Source: Enterobacter asburiae (GTDB lineage Bacteria; Pseudomonadota; Gammaproteobacteria; Enterobacterales; Enterobacteriaceae). From it: DNA of 64,000 nt. The position numbers were made by a program, and so were the translations under genes. The notes beneath the pieces are model-generated. The model was not told the DNA's origin, did not search any database, and was given only the letters and a program-made list of their open reading frames with translations. The stretch's first letter is position 1, and every line of letters starts with the position of its first letter. The stretch is taken from positions 434,001 to 498,000 of the forward strand of contig NZ_VRKN01000003.1 in the NCBI RefSeq assembly GCF_008080435.1, written 5' to 3'. Of this stretch, positions 46,873 through 54,709 are shown in pieces.

Positions 46873-47751
46873 ATGAGCGACGACAATTCACACAGTAGCG
46901 ACACGACAACCAGTAAAAAGGGATTTTTCTCCCTCATTCTGAACCAGCTTTTCCACGGCGAACCCAAAAACCGTGATGAACTGCTGGAGCTGATTCGTGA
47001 TTCCGGGCAGAACGACCTTATCGACGAAGATACGCGCGAAATGCTCGAAGGGGTTATGGACATCGCCGACCAGCGCGTTCGCGATATCATGATCCCCCGC
47101 TCGCAGATGATCACCCTGAAACGTAACCAGACGCTGGACGAGTGCCTCGATGTGATCATCGAATCCGCCCACTCGCGTTTCCCGGTCATCAGCGAAGACA
47201 AAGATCACATCGAAGGGATTTTGATGGCGAAAGATCTGCTGCCGTTTATGCGCAGCGATGCCGAAGCCTTCAGCATGGAAAAAGTGTTACGCCAGGCCGT
47301 GGTTGTGCCGGAAAGTAAACGTGTGGATCGGATGCTGAAAGAGTTTCGCTCTCAGCGTTACCACATGGCGATTGTTATTGATGAATTTGGTGGCGTTTCC
47401 GGTCTGGTCACGATCGAGGATATTCTTGAGCTGATCGTGGGCGAAATCGAAGACGAGTACGACGAAGAAGAAGATATCGACTTCCGTCAGCTTAGCCGCC
47501 ACACCTGGACCGTGCGTGCGCTGGCCTCTATTGAGGACTTCAACGACGCCTTCGGTACCCACTTCAGCGATGAAGAGGTCGATACCATTGGCGGGCTGGT
47601 GATGCAGGCCTTTGGCCACCTCCCGGCGCGCGGTGAGACCGTTGACATCGACGGTTACCAGTTCAAAGTGGCCATGGCCGACAGCCGACGTATTATACAA
47701 GTTCACGTCAGAACGCCGGACGACTCACCGGTGCCAAAACTGGAAGATTAA
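46873..47751 (+). CDS. corC: CorC/YbeX, CBS-domain protein linked to Mg/Co efflux
   Basis: CorC (YbeX) is associated with magnesium and cobalt efflux and, in E. coli, with ribosome maturation under stress. The start at 46873 ([20 protein letters not shown]) gives 292 residues as in E. coli; an in-frame start at 46828 is ignored. Two CBS domains span about residues 65-195 ([39 protein letters not shown]), followed by the CorC/HlyC transporter-associated domain (about 210-285). It lies five bases before lnt. Confidence 0.95.
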   Translation: MSDDNSHSSDTTTSKKGFFSLILNQLFHGEPKNRDELLELIRDSGQNDLIDEDTREMLEGVMDIADQRVRDIMIPRSQMITLKRNQTLDECLDVIIESAHSRFPVISEDKDHIEGILMAKDLLPFMRSDAEAFSMEKVLRQAVVVPESKRVDRMLKEFRSQRYHMAIVIDEFGGVSGLVTIEDILELIVGEIEDEYDEEEDIDFRQLSRHTWTVRALASIEDFNDAFGTHFSDEEVDTIGGLVMQAFGHLPARGETVDIDGYQFKVAMADSRRIIQVHVRTPDDSPVPKLED

Positions 47752-47756
47752 TGTAA

Positions 47757-49295
47757 ATGGCATTTGCCCCACTGCTTGAACGCCAGCGCGTCCGTTTGCT
47801 GCTGGCGCTGATACTCGGAGCCAGCGGTACGCTGGCTTTTTCTCCTTACGATATCTGGCCCGCGGCCATTCTCTCCCTGATGGGGCTTCAGGGTCTGACC
47901 CTGAATCGTCGTCCGGTACAGGCCGCCGCTATAGGCTACTTCTGGGGACTGGGGCTGTTTGGCTCCGGCATCAACTGGGTCTATGTCAGCATCGCCCAGT
48001 TTGGCGGTATGCCAGGGCCGGTTAACGTCTTCCTGGTGGTATTGCTCGCCGCGTATCTCTCGCTCTATACCGGTCTGTTCGCAGGCATCCTTTCTCGCCT
48101 GTGGCCAAAAACCACCTGGCTGCGCGTCGCCATTGCCGCGCCGGTTGTCTGGCAAATTACCGAATTCCTGCGCGGCTGGGTACTCACCGGCTTCCCGTGG
48201 CTGCAGTTCGGCTATAGCCAGATTGACGGCCCGCTAAAAGGACTGGCGCCGGTAATGGGCGTTGAGGCGATCAACTTCCTGTTGATGGTGGTGAGCGGAC
48301 TGCTGGTACTGGCGCTGGTCACGCGCTGCTGGAAGGCGCTGGCTGTGGCGCTGGTGCTGTTCGCCCTGCCCTTCCCGCTGCGTTATATTCAGTGGTTCAC
48401 GCCTGAGCCCGATCGCACCATGCAGGTTTCCATGGTGCAGGGGAATATCCCACAGTCTATGAAGTGGGATGAGAAAGAGCTGCTGAATACGCTGAAGATC
48501 TACGCCAACGCCACCGAAGAGGTGATGGGTAAATCACAGCTGATTATCTGGCCGGAGTCTGCGATCCCCGATCTTGAAATTAACCAGCAGCCGTTCCTCA
48601 ACATGATGAACGACCTGCTGCTTGCGCGCGGCAGCACGCTGATCACCGGGATTGTCGATGCGCGTCTGAATCAGCAGAACCGCTACGACACCTATAACAG
48701 CATCATTACGCTCGGGAAAGATAGCGAGTACAGCTACCACTCCACTGACCGGTACAACAAGAACCACCTGGTGCCGTTTGGTGAATTTGTCCCGCTGGAG
48801 TCGATTCTGCGCCCGCTGGCCCCGTTCTTTGACCTGCCGATGTCCTCTTTTAGCCGCGGCCCGTACGTACAGCCTCAGCTGCACGCGCACGGCCTGGCCC
48901 TGACGGCGGCCATCTGCTACGAAATCATTCTCGGCGAGCAGGTACGAGATAACTTCCGCCCGGATACTGACTATCTGCTGACCATCTCCAACGATGCCTG
49001 GTTTGGTAAGTCAATCGGCCCGTGGCAGCACTTCCAGATGGCACGCATGCGCTCCCTGGAGCTGGCGCGTCCGCTGCTGCGCAGCACCAACAACGGCATC
49101 ACCGCTGTGATTGGTCCGCAGGGTGAAATTCAGGCGATGATCCCACAGTTTACCCGTGAGGTACTGACCACTAACGTCACGCCAACCACGGGGTTGACGC
49201 CATACGCCCGTACCGGCAACTGGCCGCTGTGGATTTTGACCGTGCTGTTCGGGTTTGGCGCGGTGCTGATGAGTCTGCGTCAGCGTCGTAAATAA
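47757..49295 (+). CDS. lnt: Apolipoprotein N-acyltransferase Lnt
   Basis: Lnt adds the third acyl chain to the N-terminal cysteine of lipoproteins in the inner membrane, needed for Lol sorting. It has 512 residues as in E. coli: about six membrane segments in the first 200 residues, then a periplasmic nitrilase-type domain. The catalytic triad is visible: [10 protein letters not shown] (Glu), [13 protein letters not shown] (Lys) and Cys387 in [14 protein letters not shown] last membrane span follows near residue 490. It ends the ybeZYX-lnt run; a REP pair follows. Confidence 0.98.
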   Translation: MAFAPLLERQRVRLLLALILGASGTLAFSPYDIWPAAILSLMGLQGLTLNRRPVQAAAIGYFWGLGLFGSGINWVYVSIAQFGGMPGPVNVFLVVLLAAYLSLYTGLFAGILSRLWPKTTWLRVAIAAPVVWQITEFLRGWVLTGFPWLQFGYSQIDGPLKGLAPVMGVEAINFLLMVVSGLLVLALVTRCWKALAVALVLFALPFPLRYIQWFTPEPDRTMQVSMVQGNIPQSMKWDEKELLNTLKIYANATEEVMGKSQLIIWPESAIPDLEINQQPFLNMMNDLLLARGSTLITGIVDARLNQQNRYDTYNSIITLGKDSEYSYHSTDRYNKNHLVPFGEFVPLESILRPLAPFFDLPMSSFSRGPYVQPQLHAHGLALTAAICYEIILGEQVRDNFRPDTDYLLTISNDAWFGKSIGPWQHFQMARMRSLELARPLLRSTNNGITAVIGPQGEIQAMIPQFTREVLTTNVTPTTGLTPYARTGNWPLWILTVLFGFGAVLMSLRQRRK

Positions 49296-49309
49296 CCTTA
49301 CCTTCTGTT

Positions 49310-49383
49310 GCCGGGTGGCGCTGACGCTTACCCGGCCTACTTTCCCATGCTGTAGGTCGGGTAAGGCGTAGCCGCCACCCGAC
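49310..49383. repeat. REP pair (BIME-like) downstream of lnt
   Basis: Two REP-like palindromes: GCCGGGT...ACCCGGC (49310-49336) and GTCGGGT...ACCCGAC (49356-49383), joined by CTACTTTCCCATGCTGTAG. The right part shares GGTAAGGCGTAGCCG with the gltA-nei REP at 5382-5413. They may stabilise the lnt mRNA end. Confidence 0.8.
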
Positions 49384-49405
49384 AATTCCCTCCAGACTCC
49401 CATTC

Positions 49406-49421
49406 TGGCACGCCTATTGCT
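49406..49421 (+). promoter_or_regulatory. Sigma-54 promoter of gltIJKL
   Basis: TGGCACG CCTA TTGCT matches the sigma-54 consensus (TGGCACR N4 TTGCW) at every conserved position, with GG at 49407-49408 and GC at 49419-49420 (ten bases between). Transcription would start near 49432, giving a leader of about 264 nt. Nitrogen control of gltI through NtrC is known in E. coli. Confidence 0.85.
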
Positions 49422-49489
49422 TTGTTTATTCAGGTAAACGCAGTTTGGCTTAACGTGCAACTTTGTCGCACCAGCGTAGATCACCGGTA

Positions 49490-49504
49490 GCACCGAAACG
49501 GTGC
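49490..49504. promoter_or_regulatory. NtrC-like palindrome in the gltI leader
   Basis: GCACCG AAA CGGTGC is a perfect inverted repeat fitting NtrC arms (GCACC / GGTGC). It lies about 60 bases downstream of the expected sigma-54 start, an unusual place for an enhancer, and could instead be an RNA hairpin. A second, outward-facing GTGC/GCAC pair lies at 49455-49471. Confidence 0.5.
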
Positions 49505-49636
49505 AACGGGAGATATTTGCCTCTGAATGGTGCGGCGCGCTTCGCAAAAATAAACAATAACGCAGCAAAATCTTTACATTAAGCCAGACTAAATGTTAAC
49601 AAGCTTGCATAACACTGCACTCGCATTGCGCGAGAT

Positions 49637-49652
49637 ATAACAACATCACAAT
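49637..49652 (+). promoter_or_regulatory. CA-rich GcvB small-RNA target site
   Basis: ATAACAACATCACAAT, about 44 bases before the gltI start, is the kind of CA-rich stretch that GcvB binds with its GU-rich R1 region. gltI is a documented GcvB target in Salmonella, at a comparable place. Confidence 0.6.
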
Positions 49653-49695
49653 GGGTATCAAAGCGTCTCTGGCGCTGATAAAAAAGGAGTTGGGT

Positions 49696-50601
49696 ATGCA
49701 ATTACGTAAACTGGCCACAGCAATGCTGGTGATGGGAATGTCTGCTGGCGTTGTTCACGCTGAAGATGCGCCGGCAGCAGGCAGCACTCTCGACAAGATT
49801 GCCAAAAACGGCGTCATCGTGGTCGGCCACCGTGAATCTTCTGTCCCGTTCTCTTACTACGACAACACGCAAAAAGTCGTGGGCTATTCACAGGATTACT
49901 CCAACGCCATCGTTGAAGCTGTGAAGAAAAAGCTGAACAAACCTGACCTGCAGGTGAAGCTGATCCCAATCACTTCACAGAACCGTATTCCACTGCTGCA
50001 AAACGGCACCTTTGACTTCGAGTGTGGCTCCACCACCAACAACCTCGAGCGTCAGAAACAGGCTGCCTTCTCTGACACCATTTTTGTCGTGGGCACCCGT
50101 CTGCTGACGAAGAAAGGCGGTGAGATCAAAGACTTCGCTGACCTGAAAGGCAAAGCGGTTGTTGTGACCTCCGGTACCACTTCAGAAGTGCTGCTGCACA
50201 AACTGAACGACGAGAAGAAAATGGATATGCGCATCATCAGCGCGAAAGACCATGGCGACTCCTTCCGTACCCTGGAAAGTGGCCGTGCCGTCGCGTTTAT
50301 GATGGATGACGCCCTGCTGGCGGGCGAGCGTGCGAAAGCGAAAAAACCAGACAACTGGGATATCGTCGGTACCGCGCAGTCGAAAGAAGCCTACGGCTGT
50401 ATGCTGCGTAAAGACGATCCGCAGTTCAAAAAGCTGATCGATGACACCATCGCTCAGGTACAGACCTCCGGCGAAGCGGAAAAATGGTTCGACAAGTGGT
50501 TCAAAAACCCGATTCCACCAAAAAACCTGAACATGAATTTTGAACTGTCTGAAGACATGAAAGCGCTGTTCAAATCTCCAAATGACAAGGCTCTTAACTA
50601 A
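49696..50601 (+). CDS. gltI: Glutamate/aspartate ABC transporter binding protein GltI
   Basis: GltI is the periplasmic glutamate and aspartate receptor for GltJKL. The start at 49696 follows AAAAAGGAG; signal peptide MQLRKLATAMLVMGMSAGVV then HA (cleavage expected near residue 22), and 301 residues in all (302 in E. coli). An in-frame ATG at 49651 would bury the signal peptide and is rejected. The solute-binding family 3 fold begins with LDKIAKNGVIVVGHRESSVP; FDFECGSTTNN and TSGTTSEVLL are ligand-site motifs. Confidence 0.97.
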   Translation: MQLRKLATAMLVMGMSAGVVHAEDAPAAGSTLDKIAKNGVIVVGHRESSVPFSYYDNTQKVVGYSQDYSNAIVEAVKKKLNKPDLQVKLIPITSQNRIPLLQNGTFDFECGSTTNNLERQKQAAFSDTIFVVGTRLLTKKGGEIKDFADLKGKAVVVTSGTTSEVLLHKLNDEKKMDMRIISAKDHGDSFRTLESGRAVAFMMDDALLAGERAKAKKPDNWDIVGTAQSKEAYGCMLRKDDPQFKKLIDDTIAQVQTSGEAEKWFDKWFKNPIPPKNLNMNFELSEDMKALFKSPNDKALN

Positions 50602-50744
50602 TTAGAACAACAGGGGCGGGATCTCCTGCCCTCTCGATTGTCGGGAAGCATGGACAGACTATACGTTGAGTGGTCGTTCCCCACTCAGCGCGAAAAATGA
50701 GCTTCTCACCAATCTTCGAGGGTAGCGCTGCTACCCTTTTTTTT
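50602..50744 (+). ncRNA. sroC: SroC small-RNA region, 3' fragment of the gltI mRNA
   Basis: In E. coli and Salmonella the gltI-gltJ spacer gives SroC, an RNase E-released fragment that acts as a sponge for GcvB. This spacer is 155 bases, starts with TTAGAACAACAGGGGCGGG after the stop codon and ends in an intrinsic terminator: stem GGGTAGC / GCTACCC (50720-50736, loop GCT) plus eight T (50737-50744). The terminator also limits gltJKL. The 5' end is approximate since it depends on processing. Confidence 0.75.
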
Positions 50745-50756
50745 CTGGAGTTTATT

Positions 50757-51497
50757 ATGTCAATAGACTGGAACTGGGGCATATTCCTGCAACAAGCCCC
50801 GTTCGGCAACACCACCTATCTTGGCTGGCTGTGGAGCGGCTTTGAGGTCACCGTGGCATTATCGATAACGGCGTGGATTATCGCGTTTCTTGTCGGTTCT
50901 TTGTTCGGTATTCTGCGCACCGTCCCTAACCGTTTTCTTTCAACACTTGGCACTCTGTATGTGGAACTGTTCCGTAACGTTCCGCTTATCGTGCAATTCT
51001 TTACCTGGTATCTGGTTATCCCGGAACTGCTGCCGGAAAATATTGGCATGTGGTTCAAGTCGGAACTGGATCCGAACGTACAGTTCTTTGTCTCCTCCAT
51101 GATGTGTCTGGGGCTGTTTACCGCTGCCCGCGTTTGCGAGCAGGTGCGTGCCGCCATTCAATCATTACCCCGTGGACAAAAAAATGCGGGCCTGGCGATG
51201 GGGTTAACCCTGCCACAAACCTACCGCTATGTGCTGCTGCCGAACGCCTATCGCGTTATCGTTCCCCCGATGACCTCTGAGATGATGAACCTGGTGAAAA
51301 ACTCGGCCATCGCCTCAACGATCGGCCTGGTCGATATGGCTGCGCAGGCGGGCAAGCTGCTGGATTACTCCGCCCACGCGTGGGAGTCCTTCACCGCGAT
51401 CACGCTCGCGTATGTTCTGATTAACACTTTCATCATGCTGGTGATGAACCTGGTTGAACGCAAAATCCGCCTGCCGGGTAATCTGGGGGGCAAATAA
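50757..51497 (+). CDS. gltJ: Glutamate/aspartate ABC transporter permease GltJ
   Basis: GltJ is one of the two membrane permeases of the glutamate/aspartate importer. With the start at 50757 ([25 protein letters not shown] upstream) it has 246 residues as in E. coli. About five membrane spans and the EAA-type loop ([20 protein letters not shown] followed by MGL) that contacts GltL are visible. A longer in-frame reading from 50670 crosses the SroC terminator and is rejected. Confidence 0.96.
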   Translation: MSIDWNWGIFLQQAPFGNTTYLGWLWSGFEVTVALSITAWIIAFLVGSLFGILRTVPNRFLSTLGTLYVELFRNVPLIVQFFTWYLVIPELLPENIGMWFKSELDPNVQFFVSSMMCLGLFTAARVCEQVRAAIQSLPRGQKNAGLAMGLTLPQTYRYVLLPNAYRVIVPPMTSEMMNLVKNSAIASTIGLVDMAAQAGKLLDYSAHAWESFTAITLAYVLINTFIMLVMNLVERKIRLPGNLGGK

Positions 51498-52171
51498 TGT
51501 ACGAATTTGACTGGAGTTCTATCGTTCCATCCATGCCTTACCTGCTTGATGGCCTGGTGATTACCTTAAAAATCACCGTTATTGCCATCATCATTGGTAT
51601 CGTCTGGGGTACCCTGCTGGCCGTCATGCGCCTGTCGAGCTTTAAGCCGTTCGCCTGGTTTGCGACCGCCTACGTTAACGTGTTCCGCTCCATCCCGCTG
51701 GTGATGGTGCTGCTGTGGTTTTACCTGATTGTGCCCGGCTTCCTGCAGAACGTGCTGGGGCTGTCGCCGAAAACTGATATCCGTCTGATCTCCGCCATGG
51801 TGGCGTTCTCGATGTTTGAGGCCGCTTACTATTCAGAGATTATCCGAGCGGGCATTCAGAGTATCTCCCGCGGGCAATCCAGCGCCGCGCTGGCGCTGGG
51901 AATGACGCACTGGCAGTCCATGCAGCTCATTATTCTGCCGCAGGCGTTTCGCGCCATGGTTCCACTCCTGCTTACCCAGGGTATCGTGCTGTTCCAGGAT
52001 ACCTCACTGGTCTACGTTCTGAGTCTGGCAGACTTCTTCCGTACCGCGTCAACCATCGGTGAACGTGATGGTACGCAGGTCGAAATGGTGCTCTTTGCGG
52101 GTGCGGTCTATTTTGTGATTAGTTTAAGCGCGTCGCTGTTGGTCAGCTGGCTGAAGAAAAGGACGGTATAA
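51497..52171 (+). CDS. gltK: Glutamate/aspartate ABC transporter permease GltK
   Basis: GltK is the second permease. It has 224 residues as in E. coli, with about five membrane spans and the EAA loop [20 protein letters not shown] followed by ALGM. Its ATG overlaps the gltJ stop by one base (TAATG), and its own stop overlaps gltL the same way. Confidence 0.96.
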   Translation: MYEFDWSSIVPSMPYLLDGLVITLKITVIAIIIGIVWGTLLAVMRLSSFKPFAWFATAYVNVFRSIPLVMVLLWFYLIVPGFLQNVLGLSPKTDIRLISAMVAFSMFEAAYYSEIIRAGIQSISRGQSSAALALGMTHWQSMQLIILPQAFRAMVPLLLTQGIVLFQDTSLVYVLSLADFFRTASTIGERDGTQVEMVLFAGAVYFVISLSASLLVSWLKKRTV

Positions 52172-52896
52172 TGATTTCCCTGAAAAATGTTTCTAAATGG
52201 TATGGGCACTTTCAGGTGCTGACCGACTGCTCCACTGAAGTCAAAAAAGGCGACGTGGTGGTGGTGTGCGGGCCGTCCGGCTCCGGTAAATCGACGCTGA
52301 TCAAAACCGTCAACGGACTGGAGCCGGTGCAGCAGGGTGAGATCGTCGTCAACGGCACCAAAGTCAACGACAAGAAAACCAACCTTGCCCAGCTTCGCTC
52401 TCACGTTGGCATGGTGTTCCAGCATTTTGAGCTGTTCCCTCACCTTTCCATTATTGAGAACCTGACGCTGGCGCAGGTAAAAGTGCTTAAGCGTGATAAA
52501 AAAGCGTCGCGCGAGAAAGGTCTGAAACTCCTGGAACGCGTTGGGCTTTCGGCGCATGCCGATAAGTTCCCGGCACAGCTTTCTGGCGGCCAACAGCAGC
52601 GTGTGGCGATCGCCCGCGCGCTGTGCATGGATCCGGTGGCGATGCTGTTTGATGAGCCAACGTCGGCGCTCGATCCAGAGATGATCAACGAAGTGCTGGA
52701 CGTGATGGTCGAGCTGGCGCACGAAGGGATGACCATGATGGTGGTAACCCACGAAATGGGCTTTGCCCGTAAAGTGGCCAACCGCGTGATCTTTATGGAC
52801 GAAGGGAAAATTGTCGAAGACTCACCGAAAGAAGAGTTCTTCGCTAACCCGAAATCCGAGCGTGCAAAAGACTTCCTCGCCAAAATCCTGCATTAA
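52171..52896 (+). CDS. gltL: Glutamate/aspartate ABC transporter ATP-binding protein GltL
   Basis: GltL drives import by ATP hydrolysis. It has 241 residues, with Walker [14 protein letters not shown] (residues about 34-46), Q loop [12 protein letters not shown], signature [15 protein letters not shown], Walker [15 protein letters not shown] and H loop VVTHEMGFA. It is the last gene of gltIJKL. Confidence 0.97.
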   Translation: MISLKNVSKWYGHFQVLTDCSTEVKKGDVVVVCGPSGSGKSTLIKTVNGLEPVQQGEIVVNGTKVNDKKTNLAQLRSHVGMVFQHFELFPHLSIIENLTLAQVKVLKRDKKASREKGLKLLERVGLSAHADKFPAQLSGGQQQRVAIARALCMDPVAMLFDEPTSALDPEMINEVLDVMVELAHEGMTMMVVTHEMGFARKVANRVIFMDEGKIVEDSPKEEFFANPKSERAKDFLAKILH

Positions 52897-52904
52897 TCTT
52901 CCCG

Positions 52905-52928
52905 GTGCGCAATCCGCGGATTGCGCAC
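52905..52928. other. 24-bp perfect palindrome after gltL
   Basis: GTGCGCAATCCG / CGGATTGCGCAC is a perfect 24-base inverted repeat starting nine bases after the gltL stop. There is no T-run, so it may act as an mRNA-end stabiliser or a Rho-assisted stop, not a standard intrinsic terminator. Confidence 0.7.
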
Positions 52929-53016
52929 TGCTTCACGCTTTAGATTTCTTCCTCTATTCGGCGTCACATCGCAGCGTTAACCTTGTCACAAAATAACGCT
53001 ACGTATGGAGAACGCT

Positions 53017-53958
53017 ATGGCACAGCCTATTATTCTCGATTGCGATCCGGGTCATGATGACGCGATCGCACTCGTCCTCGCTCTTGCCTCCCCTGAACTC
53101 GACGTGAAAGCAGTAACCTCGTCCGCCGGAAACCAGACGCCGGATAAAACCCTGCGCAACGTGCTGCGCATGCTCACGCTGCTCAAACGCACCGATATTC
53201 CTGTCGCCGGCGGGGCCGTGAAGCCGCTGATGCGCAAGCTGATTATTGCCGACAACGTTCATGGTGAAAGCGGACTTGACGGTCCGGCACTGCCGGAGCC
53301 CGGTTTCATGCCGCAAAGCTGTACCGCCGTCGAGCTGATGGCAAAAGTGCTGCGCGAAAGCGCGGAACCGGTAACACTGGTGGCAACCGGACCGCAAACC
53401 AACGTTGCGCTGCTGCTGAACAGCCATCCTGAGCTGCATAATAAAATTGCCCGTATCGTCATCATGGGCGGGGCCATGGGGCTGGGCAACTGGACGCCTG
53501 TGGCGGAGTTCAACATCTTTGTCGACCCGGAAGCCGCTGAGATTGTCTTCCAGTCCGGCTTACCGATTGTGATGGCGGGACTGGACGTTACCCATCGCGC
53601 GCAGATTATGGCGGAAGATATTGAGCGTTTCCGCTCGGTGGGCAATCCGGTTGCGACAACCGTGGCCGAACTGCTCGACTTCTTTATGGAGTATCACAAA
53701 GCCGAGAAGTGGGGCTTCCACGGCGCACCCCTGCACGATCCGTGCACCATAGCCTGGCTACTGAAGCCGGAAATGTTTACCACGGTGGACAGATGGGTTG
53801 GCGTTGAGACGCAGGGAAAATACACCCAGGGAATGACGGTGGTGGATTATTACTCGCTGACGGGCAATGCGCCGAATACCAAGGTGATGGTGGACATCGA
53901 CCGGGAGGCGTTTGTGGATTTGCTGGCGGAGAGACTGGCTTACTATAGTGCGGCCTGA
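53017..53958 (+). CDS. rihA: Pyrimidine-specific ribonucleoside hydrolase RihA
   Basis: RihA hydrolyses cytidine and uridine to base and ribose. The start at 53017 ([20 protein letters not shown]) follows TGGAG and gives 313 residues (311 in E. coli). DPGHDD is the calcium and ribose-binding signature; [28 protein letters not shown] and [12 protein letters not shown] are family motifs. The last codons (ending SAA) lie in the GTGCGGCCTGAT sequence that flanks the palindromic repeat, so the C terminus differs from E. coli. Confidence 0.95.
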   Translation: MAQPIILDCDPGHDDAIALVLALASPELDVKAVTSSAGNQTPDKTLRNVLRMLTLLKRTDIPVAGGAVKPLMRKLIIADNVHGESGLDGPALPEPGFMPQSCTAVELMAKVLRESAEPVTLVATGPQTNVALLLNSHPELHNKIARIVIMGGAMGLGNWTPVAEFNIFVDPEAAEIVFQSGLPIVMAGLDVTHRAQIMAEDIERFRSVGNPVATTVAELLDFFMEYHKAEKWGFHGAPLHDPCTIAWLLKPEMFTTVDRWVGVETQGKYTQGMTVVDYYSLTGNAPNTKVMVDIDREAFVDLLAERLAYYSAA

Positions 53959-53960
53959 TG

Positions 53961-53993
53961 CCCTCACCCTGGCCCTCTCCCACGGGGAGAGGG
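53961..53993. repeat. CCCTCACCC-type palindromic repeat, copy 5
   Basis: Same 33-bp element as 42333-42365, identical in sequence, between the convergent rihA and ybeL. It starts two bases after the rihA stop. Confidence 0.85.
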
Positions 53994-54012
53994 AATAAAC
54001 CTGCGCTTTTAC

Positions 54013-54495
54013 CTAGGGCTCAAACGGCCGACGCTGGAACTGATCGTGGCCGCATTTCGGACACAGCGGCAGGACATCCGGCGTATACACCGCGATATGG
54101 TGGTGGCAATTCTCGCACACCAGATTTCCCAACCCGACCACCTCACCGCTGTGATACACACCGTGATGGTTCAAATCCTGAAAGACCTCGCGCCACTCCA
54201 GCTGCGTTTTATCCGTGATATCGGCCAGCTCTTGCCACAGGCTCTCTTTAATCACCCGCATAAAAACGCTGTCCGTGACCTCCTCCTGACTCTCCTGGTA
54301 GCTGCGCGCGAACTCTTCCAGATCGCGACGCACGGCGCGCGTCACCTCTTCCACTTCGGTTCGCGTTAACTCACCCGTTTGCGTCACGCGGGCACGCGCT
54401 TGATCCACCAGCGCATCGATATCTCTCTCGCCGTTACGCAGCCGTTCCGTCAGTGTCGCCACCAGTTCGCGGTAAAATTGAGCAACCTTGTTCAT
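54013..54495 (-). CDS. ybeL: YbeL family protein (DUF1451, zinc-ribbon)
   Basis: YbeL is a conserved cytoplasmic protein of unknown function. The 160-residue protein (MNKVAQFYRELVATLTERLR; a second ATG one codon upstream is possible) has a charged helical, probably coiled-coil, N-terminal part (about 1-95) and a zinc ribbon near the end: CENCHHHI and CPKCGHDQFQ. It matches E. coli YbeL in length and ends RRPFEP. It is divergent from leuS and convergent with rihA. Confidence 0.94.
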   Translation of the reverse strand: MNKVAQFYRELVATLTERLRNGERDIDALVDQARARVTQTGELTRTEVEEVTRAVRRDLEEFARSYQESQEEVTDSVFMRVIKESLWQELADITDKTQLEWREVFQDLNHHGVYHSGEVVGLGNLVCENCHHHIAVYTPDVLPLCPKCGHDQFQRRPFEP

Positions 54496-54614
54496 CATTT
54501 TGCCTCCCGGGTAAGTAACTATTTCTAATAATAGACCTTATTTCATCGCCGCTTTGTCAGGTGAAGCACAGACCCGGTAAATTCCTGCAAAGCGCATTTG
54601 TGCGAAAGGCTGTT

Positions 54615-54644
54615 TTGACGCGGGCGTTTGGGCTATGCTATGCG
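54615..54644 (+). promoter_or_regulatory. Candidate leuS promoter
   Basis: TTGACG (54615-54620) with CTATGC or TATGCG (54638-54644) at 17-18 bases. The -10 is weak. The 54496-54709 gap holds no gene. Confidence 0.45.
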
Positions 54645-54709
54645 GATCTGAATGACCACATCCATTGGCTACATTTGTAGCTGTATTGAAAACAGGACCA
54701 CTGGCTGCC

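Noticed and set aside
49651-49695. Upstream in-frame start adding 15 residues to GltI
   Set aside because: It would place the signal peptide internally; the AAAAAGGAG box serves the ATG at 49696.
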